This document shows positions 1 through 5,249 of a stretch of DNA of 12,775 nucleotides, one piece after another. Positions within the stretch are counted from its first letter, which is position 1, and each line of letters begins with the position of its first letter. The notes below the pieces were generated by a model. It searched no databases. It saw only the letters and a program-made list of their open reading frames with translations, and was not told the origin of the DNA. This DNA comes from Tissierellia bacterium (GTDB lineage Bacteria > Bacillota_A > Clostridia > Tissierellales > Peptoniphilaceae): positions 1 to 12,775 of the forward strand of contig JAAYEN010000224.1 in NCBI GenBank assembly GCA_012728775.1, in the 5' to 3' direction. The translations under genes were made by a program, and so were the position numbers.

Positions 1-1
1 A

Positions 2-211
2 TCAGGTGAATTAAGGGAAAGGTTAAATGAAATACCAAAAGATAAACCTTTATACACAAACAGCTACAGCTCCCTTAAAATTCTTTTAAATAATGGATTT
101 ACTAATGGTGTATTAATAGATGGAGGTTACGAAGACCTTTGCCTATATGAATATTTTCGCGATAAAAAATTAAATAGGGATCCTATAGTTACGGCTTATA
201 GATTTTCGTAA
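2..211 (+). CDS. C-terminal end of CoA-disulfide reductase-like FAD oxidoreductase, rhodanese tail (partial)
   Basis: The 5' end lies outside the window; the frame begins at base 2 and runs 69 residues to TAA at 209-211. The last part (LYEYFRDKKLNRDPIVTAY) matches the conserved C-terminus of the rhodanese domain found at the end of FAD-dependent CoA-disulfide reductase/NADH oxidase-type proteins (family pattern YEYFND..GR.PIVT.Y.F). In that family the segment after PKDKP carries the persulfide cysteine in a loop of the type HCRSGQRS. Here the corresponding stretch reads LYTNSYSSLKILLNNGF: it is about six residues shorter and has no cysteine in the loop. The rhodanese module is therefore probably catalytically dead, although the gene frame is intact. 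The upstream oxidoreductase domain is not visible, so the full identity is inferred from the tail only. Confidence 0.7.
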   Translation, partial: SGELRERLNEIPKDKPLYTNSYSSLKILLNNGFTNGVLIDGGYEDLCLYEYFRDKKLNRDPIVTAYRFS

Positions 212-219
212 ATAAAATA

Positions 220-266
220 ACTCCTGATATGCTATATTGAAATATATACAGTCAGGAGTTTTTTTA
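220..266 (+). terminator. Intrinsic terminator of the upstream reductase gene
   Basis: The inverted repeat ACTCCTGA (220-227) / TCAGGAGT (252-259) encloses an AU-rich inner stem (TATAT/ATATA) and is followed directly by a run of seven T. It lies 8 bp after the stop of the plus-strand gene. The minus-strand FAH gene ends at 279, so the same hairpin may also stop that transcript, but the T-tract in that direction (TTATTTTATT) is weaker. Confidence 0.85.
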
Positions 267-278
267 TTATATAAAATT

Positions 279-1160
279 TTATCTTTTTGCTAGGACTCGG
301 TTTTTCAAAACTCCAATTCCTTCAACTTCGCACTCTACTAAATCTCCATCTTTTAAAAATTTAGGGGGATTAAATCCCATTCCTACACCTGCAGGAGTTC
401 CAGTGGCGATAATATCTCCTGGAAAGAGAGTCATACCTTGGGAAAGTTCATAAATCAATCTTTCTATTCCTCTAATCATCAATTTAGTATTGGAATTTTG
501 TCGAATTTCGCCATTTACTTTTGTGCTGATATCTAACTCTAAAGGAAAAGTAAATTCAGTTTTTTCCACTATCCAAGGGCCTAGGGAAGTATAACCGTCC
601 AGACTTTTCCCTTTGAACCATTGACCATGGGACATTTGCAAAATTCTAGAAGAAATATCATTGAGTATTGTGAAACCAAAGACATAATCCAATGCATCTT
701 CTTCCTTGATATCCTTGCCTTTTTTTCCTATTACAATGGCCAATTCCGTTTCATAATCCAAAGAGTCGTCCAGTTCGCTATCCCATATAATATCATCTCC
801 AGGTCCCGAGATAATGGCAGAACGTTTCGAAAAGTAAGTCGCATTAGGAGCAACTTCAAAACCACCTTTATAAGCCATGCTCTCTTCAATGTGTTCGTGG
901 TAGTTTAATCCAACACATATTGCATCATGGGCAAGACTAGAAAAAGGAGGAAGTATCTTTACATTTTCTAGATTATAATATTTTTCAGACTCAAGATTAT
1001 TTAGAAAGTTAATATCGTCAACATTAAAATTTTTAATTAAATCCAATATATCCTTATACTCTTTAAAATAATCCAAATCTTCAAAGGCAAATATCTTTTT
1101 TTCTTTAATAATTCCTGATAAAATATCTCCATTAGAATTTTCAAAACGTAAAAATTTCAT
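279..1160 (-). CDS. Fumarylacetoacetate hydrolase (FAH) family protein
   Basis: A 293-residue protein of the FAH/FAHD1 type. These are cytoplasmic, Mg2+/Mn2+-dependent enzymes that cleave or decarboxylate acylpyruvates or oxaloacetate, or act as isomerase/decarboxylase in aromatic catabolism. Visible hallmarks are GLNYHEHIEE (residues 84-93), the metal-binding pattern DYETELAIVIG with E137 and E139, the third ligand D168 in LNDISSR, FKGKSLDGYTSLGPW (183-196, with the conserved lysine), and the C-terminal GDIIATGTPAGVGMG. Length and motif order are normal and no key residue is missing. The start is fixed by AAGGAG seven bases upstream of ATG. It lies 16 bp behind the stop of the DUF2207-like gene, so the two probably form one transcript. 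The exact substrate cannot be told from sequence; oxaloacetate or acylpyruvate is the usual guess for FAHD1-like members. Confidence 0.93.
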   Translation of the reverse strand: MKFLRFENSNGDILSGIIKEKKIFAFEDLDYFKEYKDILDLIKNFNVDDINFLNNLESEKYYNLENVKILPPFSSLAHDAICVGLNYHEHIEESMAYKGGFEVAPNATYFSKRSAIISGPGDDIIWDSELDDSLDYETELAIVIGKKGKDIKEEDALDYVFGFTILNDISSRILQMSHGQWFKGKSLDGYTSLGPWIVEKTEFTFPLELDISTKVNGEIRQNSNTKLMIRGIERLIYELSQGMTLFPGDIIATGTPAGVGMGFNPPKFLKDGDLVECEVEGIGVLKNRVLAKR

Positions 1161-1176
1161 AATTAACTCCTTATCA

Positions 1177-2118
1177 TTATTTAAACAATCTATAATCTAT
1201 CCTATTAGTATCTAAGGTATCATCTCTAGTTTTTGCAGTGAAACCCATAAAACCTCTTAAGATGGCGTCATCTAAGTGGGAACCTCCATATTCATTTATA
1301 GATTCAGTTACTAAATTTATAGTATCGTATTTATGGGAGTTTTCGTAAATAGGTAGAAAGTATTTCATAGTCAAGGATAGAGCTAGAAGTTCTAACAAAT
1401 CTTCTTCTCCAAGATTATGTTTTATACTTCCTTTTTTTGCCATTTCTTCTAACTGTGCAAAATGATTTAGTAATGTTCTACCTTCTTTGGATTTTTCTAT
1501 TCCCATATTTATTCCCACTAGAAAAATGGGAAGAGCTGATATAATACTTACTAATCCTAGAATATTGTGCCTTACTAAAGATGCTACTCCTATAACCACA
1601 ACAATTAAACCTAGGATTTTAATTTTATTGGATAATCCTTTATTAGATTCTTCGTATAAATTTTGACGTTCAAGGGATAAATCTAGGTAATTACTCCAAT
1701 CTCCTTGGTCAGATAAAAATTTGCTTTCATTAATAGCTTTTTGCGTAAGTTCATCTGTGGTGATTACGTCCTTATCTTCAAATATATTTCTTATAAAGAT
1801 TATTTCATGTTCTTTCAAATCACTAGTATCCAAAATAGAAAATCGATATTCTACTACAAAATCTTCCAAAGTTTTATTTCTAGATTCTCTAACGTATTTT
1901 TCAATTTCAATTTTCCCTCGTCTTTTCAGTTCCAAAAGAGTTACTAAAATAGCTCTATTCAAGTAATTAATATCTTTATATAGATAATTTATTTCGCTTG
2001 GATGAAGTCTTTTATTAAATGATTGATTAGAATTATCTCCTCTATTATAATCGGATCCTAATTTAATTACATAAATAGCAGCAATCACTGCTAAGAAATT
2101 CAAAATATTAATTATCAT
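1177..2118 (-). CDS. DUF2207-like membrane protein, C-terminal module only
   Basis: I take the start at 2116-2118 (313 residues, MIINILNFLAV...) because GGAGGAAAATAT precedes it. The frame is open for 32 further codons upstream, but they have no ribosome site and cover the promoter region. An N-terminal helix (about residues 4-20) is followed by the pattern LHPSEINYLYKDINYLNRAILVTLLELKRRGKIEIE. This resembles the P-E..-YL ... L-L-LA-RG segment of the cytoplasmic/C-terminal half of DUF2207 (YciQ-like) membrane proteins. Two adjacent helices lie at about 167-184 and 186-203, then a soluble tail. The extracellular N-terminal DUF2207 domain is absent, so this is a short form. No enzymatic motif is seen. 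It is probably the first gene of an operon with the FAH gene; no functional link between them is known to me. Confidence 0.75.
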   Translation of the reverse strand: MIINILNFLAVIAAIYVIKLGSDYNRGDNSNQSFNKRLHPSEINYLYKDINYLNRAILVTLLELKRRGKIEIEKYVRESRNKTLEDFVVEYRFSILDTSDLKEHEIIFIRNIFEDKDVITTDELTQKAINESKFLSDQGDWSNYLDLSLERQNLYEESNKGLSNKIKILGLIVVVIGVASLVRHNILGLVSIISALPIFLVGINMGIEKSKEGRTLLNHFAQLEEMAKKGSIKHNLGEEDLLELLALSLTMKYFLPIYENSHKYDTINLVTESINEYGGSHLDDAILRGFMGFTAKTRDDTLDTNRIDYRLFK

Positions 2119-2136
2119 ATATTTTCCTCCAATATT

Positions 2137-2142
2137 ATTATA
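2137..2142 (-). promoter_or_regulatory. Possible extended -10 for the minus-strand operon
   Basis: Read on the minus strand, TGgTATAAT is a perfect extended -10 box. However, it would start transcription at about 2130, almost at the Shine-Dalgarno sequence (2122-2130), giving a nearly leaderless message, and no good -35 is present. A more upstream promoter in the AT-rich interval to about 2230 is an alternative. Confidence 0.35.
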
Positions 2143-2170
2143 CCAAATATTAGACGAAACTACAGAAGGG

Positions 2171-2190
2171 AAGAATCTTTTTTGATTCTT
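2171..2190. promoter_or_regulatory. Inverted repeat in the divergent intergenic region (possible operator)
   Basis: AAGAATC (2171-2177) and GATTCTT (2184-2190) form a perfect 7-bp inverted repeat with a TTTTTT spacer. It lies just upstream of the -35 box of the NlpC/P60-like gene and in the leader or promoter of the minus-strand operon. It could be an operator for either side or a small RNA hairpin. No regulator is encoded nearby. Confidence 0.4.
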
Positions 2191-2194
2191 TAAT

Positions 2195-2223
2195 TTGTAA
2201 TATAGACTTAACAAAAGTATGAT
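2195..2223 (+). promoter_or_regulatory. Sigma-A-type promoter of the NlpC/P60-like gene
   Basis: TTGTAA (2195-2200), a 17-bp spacer and TATGAT (2218-2223) precede the secreted hydrolase gene, giving an expected start near 2230 and a leader of about 35 nt that contains the GGGAGAAGG ribosome site. Confidence 0.65.
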
Positions 2224-2264
2224 ATCATTAATTTTAATAAATATTATATGTGTGGGAGAAGGAT

Positions 2265-3623
2265 ATGAAAAAAATTATAATTGCTCTATGTTTTATTTTA
2301 ACCCTTGGAATATTCACTCCAATGAATGTCAATGCAGAAGCTAATTTGACAGAGGCTAAAAATGTAGTGTATTTAGGAATAAAAGATTACAACAAAGGAG
2401 AATTTAAAAACAAAGATAATTTCGTTCATAGATTCAGTGTTAATGGCAATGAACAAAATTACAAATTAGCAAAAGTAGGAAATTACGAATTGCAAAATAT
2501 TTTAGATGAAGGCTATGTATATAATATTAAATATGATGAAAAGTTTTTGGTAACTGAAGTGATTCCATCTGAACCTATAATTGTAGGAAAAGTTAATAGC
2601 TTTGTAGACAATTATGTAAGTGTTAATGATGTATATTTCGAGTTGACTGATGACACAGGAATATTTTCTATAACAAATTCTCCAGGAGGCTCTAAAGTAG
2701 ATGTTGTGGAGATAAAAGCAGGAGATACATTAAAAGTTTATGGAGATTATCCTTATACAATATATTCAACCTTCGTAGGGGATGCTTATACAGCGCCTGT
2801 AAAAGGAACACCAGGTGTTAGAACGATTAAAAATTTCCTACAGACTTCCTTGGAGCCCGTTGGAACAGCTCTTTATATCTATGGAGGAGCTTGGAATTGG
2901 ACAGACGATGGTTCTAGTAAAGAAGCTACAACCATAGGACTTTCTCAGTCTTGGTTAGATTTTTTCCAATCTCAAGATTCATCTTTTACTTATAGGAATA
3001 ATAAAAATACTGTAAAAAGCTATTATCCTCATAAGACATACAATCAATACAATTACGCAGGAATAGACTGTTCAGGATATATTGGCTGGGCTGTTTATAA
3101 CACTATAAATACTGAAAGTGGCAAATCAGGATTTGTAATAAGGGCTAATAATATGGCTAAATCCTACGCAGATGATTTCGGCATGGGAACTAGAACTAGA
3201 AAGTTTAGCCCAAAAGATTTTAAACCTGGAGATATATTTTCCATGAAAGGACATGTTTGGACAGCCTTGGGAGTTTGTGAAGACGGGAGTATAGTAATAT
3301 TACATTCTTCTCCCACCAACAGTAAAAATAAAAGTCCCGGAGGTGGAGTACAAATAGGTGCCTTAGGAGCAAATTCCAATTGCCAAGCTATGAAACTAGC
3401 TAAGACATATATGGAAAAATATTATCCAGCTTGGAGCGAAAGATACAATGTAACTTTTTATACTTACAGCAGATATACTGCAATGCCTAGCTCAAACCAC
3501 GGAAAGTTTACCTGGAATGACAATGGCTCAGGACTACTAGACCCAGAAGGATACAGAAATATGAGGGCAGAAGAAGTTCTAAAAGATTTATTTAATGAAA
3601 ACATTACCGCAGCAAGTTTTTAA
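2265..3623 (+). CDS. Secreted NlpC/P60-like cell-wall hydrolase
   Basis: A 452-residue exported protein. The start at 2265 is preferred over the in-frame ATG at 2250 because GGGAGAAGG (2254-2262) precedes it and the product then begins with a clean signal peptide (MKKIIIALCFILTLGIF..., cleavage after about residue 24, VNA|EA). Residues 25-180 form an N-terminal region with no family I recognise. The C-terminal part has the cysteine-peptidase layout of NlpC/P60: C269 in AGIDCSGYIGW, H330 in GHVWTALG and a further histidine at 347 in ILHSSP. The motif FKPGDIF before the histidine is also typical. Members cut peptide bonds in peptidoglycan stems, acting outside the membrane in growth, separation or lysis. 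It is monocistronic, with its own promoter. Its terminator is split by a palindromic mobile element. Confidence 0.85.
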   Translation: MKKIIIALCFILTLGIFTPMNVNAEANLTEAKNVVYLGIKDYNKGEFKNKDNFVHRFSVNGNEQNYKLAKVGNYELQNILDEGYVYNIKYDEKFLVTEVIPSEPIIVGKVNSFVDNYVSVNDVYFELTDDTGIFSITNSPGGSKVDVVEIKAGDTLKVYGDYPYTIYSTFVGDAYTAPVKGTPGVRTIKNFLQTSLEPVGTALYIYGGAWNWTDDGSSKEATTIGLSQSWLDFFQSQDSSFTYRNNKNTVKSYYPHKTYNQYNYAGIDCSGYIGWAVYNTINTESGKSGFVIRANNMAKSYADDFGMGTRTRKFSPKDFKPGDIFSMKGHVWTALGVCEDGSIVILHSSPTNSKNKSPGGGVQIGALGANSNCQAMKLAKTYMEKYYPAWSERYNVTFYTYSRYTAMPSSNHGKFTWNDNGSGLLDPEGYRNMRAEEVLKDLFNENITAASF

Positions 3624-3630
3624 TATTAAC

Positions 3631-3649
3631 AGATGAATTCAATTCATCT
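3631..3649 (+). repeat. Terminator stem-loop, target-duplication copy A (element 1)
   Basis: AGATGAATTCAATTCATCT is a perfect self-complementary hairpin eight bases after the NlpC-gene stop. It has no T-tract behind it because the palindromic element starts immediately after. It matches the hairpin at 3768-3786 at 17 of 19 positions; I read the pair as a target-site duplication of the original terminator stem. Confidence 0.8.
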
Positions 3650-3767
3650 CAGAACGATGACAAACTCTTTATTAAGGTCGGAATATCATTCTTTTTCGAG
3701 CGTATATGGCCCGCCGGCCCGAGGGTACTCGAAAAAGAATGATATGGAGACCTTTGTCAACAGTCTA
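3650..3767 (+). mobile_element. Palindromic MITE-like element, copy 1, inserted in a terminator
   Basis: The conserved unit is 3651-3766 (AGAACGATGA ... CAGTCT, 116 bp); the flanking bases 3650 and 3767 are not shared. A second copy lies inverted at 10053-10166. The core is a long hairpin: AAGGTC (3674-3679) pairs with GACCTT (3749-3754); a GGA/GGA internal loop follows; then an 18-bp perfect stem, ATATCATTCTTTTTCGAG (3683-3700) with its complement at 3728-3745. The 27-nt apical loop (3701-3727) is very GC-rich (GGCCCGCCGGCC), unlike its surroundings. The outermost bases make only a weak inverted terminus (AGAACG / CAGTCT). There is no ORF, so it is non-autonomous. It is flanked by a 19-nt direct repeat of the local terminator hairpin. 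Confidence 0.8.
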
Positions 3768-3793
3768 AGATGAATTTAGTTCATCTGTTTTTT
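3768..3793 (+). terminator. Terminator of the NlpC/P60-like gene, copy B with T-tract
   Basis: AGATGAA-tttag-TTCATCT followed by G and six T. This is the copy of the duplicated hairpin that kept the T-tract, so it should still terminate. The left arm of copy A (AACAGATGAA, 3628-3637) can also pair with TTCATCTGTT (3780-3789), closing the whole insertion into one large cruciform or stem. Confidence 0.8.
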
Positions 3794-3873
3794 ATTAAAA
3801 TATTTGAAAAATTACTAAAAAATGCCAGTAATAAACAAAAGAAAATCTTACTTTTAATGGGTTTAAAAAAGAT

Positions 3874-3902
3874 TTGACAAAGTCTTAATATTTTGTTATT
3901 AT
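3874..3902 (+). promoter_or_regulatory. Promoter of tRNA-Leu
   Basis: A consensus TTGACA (3874-3879), 17-bp spacer and TATTAT (3897-3902) lie just upstream of the mature tRNA 5' end at 3916, as expected for a strong stable-RNA promoter. Confidence 0.88.
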
Positions 3903-3915
3903 AAGAAAGTTCGCT

Positions 3916-3999
3916 GCGGGAATGGCGGAATTGGCAGACGCGCTAGACTTAGGATCTAGTGTCATTGACGTGGGGGTTCAAGTCCTCTTTCCCGCACCA
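3916..3999 (+). tRNA. tRNA-Leu (anticodon UAG)
   Basis: The acceptor stem GCGGGAA pairs with TTCCCGC, followed by the discriminator A and an encoded CCA (3997-3999). The anticodon stem CTAGA/TCTAG carries the loop CTTAGGA, anticodon TAG, which reads CUN leucine codons. A long variable arm (about TGTCATTGACG) makes it class II, as required for leucine. The T-arm GGGGGTTCAAGTCCTC is normal. It is a single-gene unit with its own promoter and terminator. Confidence 0.95.
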
Positions 4000-4005
4000 G
4001 ATGAA

Positions 4006-4046
4006 AGGCGCTTTCACTAGCTACGTGCAGTGGGAGTGCCTTTTTA
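4006..4046 (+). terminator. Intrinsic terminator of tRNA-Leu
   Basis: AGGCGCTTTCAC pairs over 12 positions (with some G-U pairs) with GTGGGAGTGCCT around a 12-nt loop and is followed by TTTTTATTTTT. It begins a few bases after the CCA end. The same hairpin recurs at 5161. Confidence 0.85.
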
Positions 4047-4087
4047 TTTTTATAAGGTATAATAAATTTAGTATGTCTTATGAGAAG
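4007..4087 (+). repeat. Left direct repeat flanking the cassette (terminator plus promoter-like region)
   Basis: It matches 5161-5242. The first 44 bases, the terminator, agree at 41 of 44 positions. After one extra T in the right copy, another 37 bases agree at 27 positions. The repeat therefore covers the terminator, a TATAAT-like box (4058-4063) and ends in ATGAGAAG, which corresponds to the ATGAGGAG ribosome site of the membrane-protein gene in the right copy. It may be an attachment-site half or the trace of a tandem duplication. Confidence 0.75.
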
Positions 4088-4154
4088 AGAAAATCACCTT
4101 AAAAGATTTTTACGAAAGTATATATTTGAATAAGCAGAATGATTTACAAATGAA

Positions 4155-4226
4155 ATGAGAAAAATAATGATTGAAAACGCGGCTAAAATACCGCACCCTA
4201 AGGGTATTGAAGACGTTAAATTATAA
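4155..4226 (+). pseudogene. Possible 3' stump of an unknown gene
   Basis: A 23-codon frame ending in ENAAKIPHPKGIEDVKL, with TAA at 4224-4226. There is no ribosome site before its ATG, and an in-frame TGA lies 12 bases upstream of it. The composition (several G/C-containing codons, Pro/Lys/Asp) looks like the genuine end of a protein rather than random AT-rich DNA. It sits 11 bp before the next gene. I read it as the decayed tail of an upstream, possibly phage, gene whose body is lost; its family is not recognisable. Confidence 0.35.
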
Positions 4227-4237
4227 GAGGTGAGAAA

Positions 4238-4666
4238 ATGAACAAAGTATTGTATTTTAAAACATCAGATAATGAGTATGTAAAAAAAGAAAACGGGGAA
4301 TGGAAAGAAATATTTGAAGGTTTTGTCCTATTCAACCCAATATATAAGTGGATTGACGAAGGGAAAATTCAAGCAGTAGAAATAAGCGAAGAGGAATTCA
4401 ATGATGCATTAGAGCGAAGTATTGCACAAGAAGCAATAGAAGCAAAAAAGCCGAAAAAACCACGAATTAAATACTATAAAGCTTATGATGGAAGTTATTT
4501 CAAACATGAAAATGCTTTATTCTATGTAATTATAGATGGCGAACTAGTAAAAGATGATTATTACTCTCAAATATTGATAGGCGAACTATATGCAGATGAA
4601 ATAAGTGAAGAAGAATTTAACAACGCACTACAAAAAAGTAAAGACGGAATAGAAGGTTATAGATGA
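4238..4666 (+). CDS. Hypothetical protein with tandem internal duplication
   Basis: A 142-residue acidic protein with no signal peptide or membrane helix, and no family I recognise. It consists of two similar units of about 60 residues. Unit 1 (about 3-62) starts KVLYFKTSDNEYVKKENGEW and ends EISEEEFNDALERS. Unit 2 (about 75-138) starts IKYYKAYDGSYFKHENALFY and ends EISEEEFNNALQKS. A lysine/proline-rich linker (KAKKPKKPR) separates them. The ribosome site AAGAGGTG (4225-4232) is good. The stop overlaps the start of the HD-domain gene by 4 bp (ATGA), so the two are translationally coupled. The compact size, coupling and setting between direct repeats suggest a phage or mobile-element origin. 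No function is assigned. Confidence 0.75.
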   Translation: MNKVLYFKTSDNEYVKKENGEWKEIFEGFVLFNPIYKWIDEGKIQAVEISEEEFNDALERSIAQEAIEAKKPKKPRIKYYKAYDGSYFKHENALFYVIIDGELVKDDYYSQILIGELYADEISEEEFNNALQKSKDGIEGYR

Positions 4667-5079
4667 TTAAGCTTTTAAAAGGGTTAATAATTGCATTTAG
4701 AGCACATAAAGGGCAAGTCGATAAAGGTGGCAAGCCTTACATTTTGCACCCAATAAAAGTAGCATTAGGCGTAAAGACGCTAGAAGCAAAGACGGTGGCG
4801 TTATTGCATGACGTGCTAGAAGACACAGACTATACAATGAAAGATTTACGATTCTTAAATAAAAATCAAAAAGACGCCTTAACTCTATTAACAAAAAATG
4901 AAAATATATCATACACAGATTATATTGAAGCTATAAAGAAAGACCCTATAGCAAAAGCAGTAAAGATAAGCGACTTAAAACATAACTCAAACTTAAACAG
5001 AATTAATGTAATAAGTGAAAAAGACATGAGTCGTTATTATAAATATAACAAGGCTTTAAAAATTTTAGAAGATAAATAG
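4663..5079 (+). CDS. Small alarmone hydrolase-like HD-domain protein (Mesh1/SpoT-hydrolase type)
   Basis: A 138-residue standalone HD domain. It has the signature order of the (p)ppGpp hydrolase domain: AHKGQVDKGGKPYILHPIKVA (about residues 14-34), the metal-binding LLHDVLEDTDYT (about 47-58) and the downstream aspartate in VKISDLKHNSN (about 95-105), equivalent to KLADRLHN of SpoT. There is no synthetase, TGS or ACT domain, so it is a small alarmone hydrolase rather than a full RelA/SpoT protein. Family members hydrolyse the 3'-pyrophosphate of (p)ppGpp, and some neutralise toxic small alarmone synthetases. Here the coupled partner is not a synthetase. It starts inside the stop of that gene (ATGA). 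Hydrolase activity is inferred from conserved residues only; hydrolysis of another nucleotide is possible. Confidence 0.82.
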   Translation: MIKLLKGLIIAFRAHKGQVDKGGKPYILHPIKVALGVKTLEAKTVALLHDVLEDTDYTMKDLRFLNKNQKDALTLLTKNENISYTDYIEAIKKDPIAKAVKISDLKHNSNLNRINVISEKDMSRYYKYNKALKILEDK

Positions 5080-5100
5080 ACGCAGAAAAGAGGCTAGACT

Positions 5101-5178
5101 ATGGATATAATGAGAATTTGGAAGCGATATTCCAAAGGCAATAAAATACGAAGCAAATACGGCGCTTTCACCAGCTAA
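5101..5178 (+). pseudogene. Short ORF truncated at the right repeat
   Basis: ATG at 5101 with a good ribosome site (AAAGAGG, 5087-5093) opens a 25-codon frame, MDIMRIWKRYSKGNKIR..., that runs 18 bases into the right direct repeat and stops there. It starts 21 bp after the HD-domain gene. The good start and the end inside the repeat suggest the 5' end of a third cassette gene cut off at the junction. It could also be a real tiny protein. Confidence 0.4.
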
Positions 5179-5242
5179 ATGCAGTGGGAGTGCCTTTTTA
5201 TTTTTTATATGATATTATAAAATTAATATAATTCATGAGGAG
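5161..5242 (+). repeat. Right direct repeat flanking the cassette; contains a second terminator
   Basis: This copy pairs with 4007-4087. It holds the same 12-bp terminator stem (GGCGCTTTCAC / GTGGGAGTGCC, T-tract from 5194). Then come a TATTAT box (5213-5218), a TATAAT box (5227-5232) and the AGGAGGG ribosome site of the downstream membrane-protein gene. Loop differences from the left copy are CAGCTAAATGCA versus TAGCTACGTGCA. The terminator here ends the cassette transcript. Confidence 0.75.
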
Positions 5243-5249
5243 GGCAGAA

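Noticed and set aside
2250..2264. Upstream in-frame ATG as start of the NlpC/P60-like gene
   Set aside because: It would place charged residues before the signal peptide and use the ribosome site as coding sequence; the ATG at 2265 has the correctly spaced GGGAGAAGG.
3650..3767. Group IIC intron or its remnant, since these target terminators
   Set aside because: The unit is far too short, has no domain V-like sequence or reverse transcriptase, and is flanked by direct repeats, which group II introns do not produce.
3631..3786. CRISPR-like array because of repeated hairpins
   Set aside because: Only two copies of the hairpin flank one palindromic unit at each locus, and the repeats differ between loci; there are no spacers and no cas genes.
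3980..4050. Classical prophage attachment site in the tRNA-Leu 3' end
   Set aside because: The direct repeat begins at 4007, after the CCA end; no part of the tRNA sequence is repeated at 5161, and no integrase gene is present.
4663..5079. Bifunctional RelA/SpoT (p)ppGpp synthetase
   Set aside because: Only the HD hydrolase domain fits into 138 residues; no synthetase motif, TGS or ACT domain is present.
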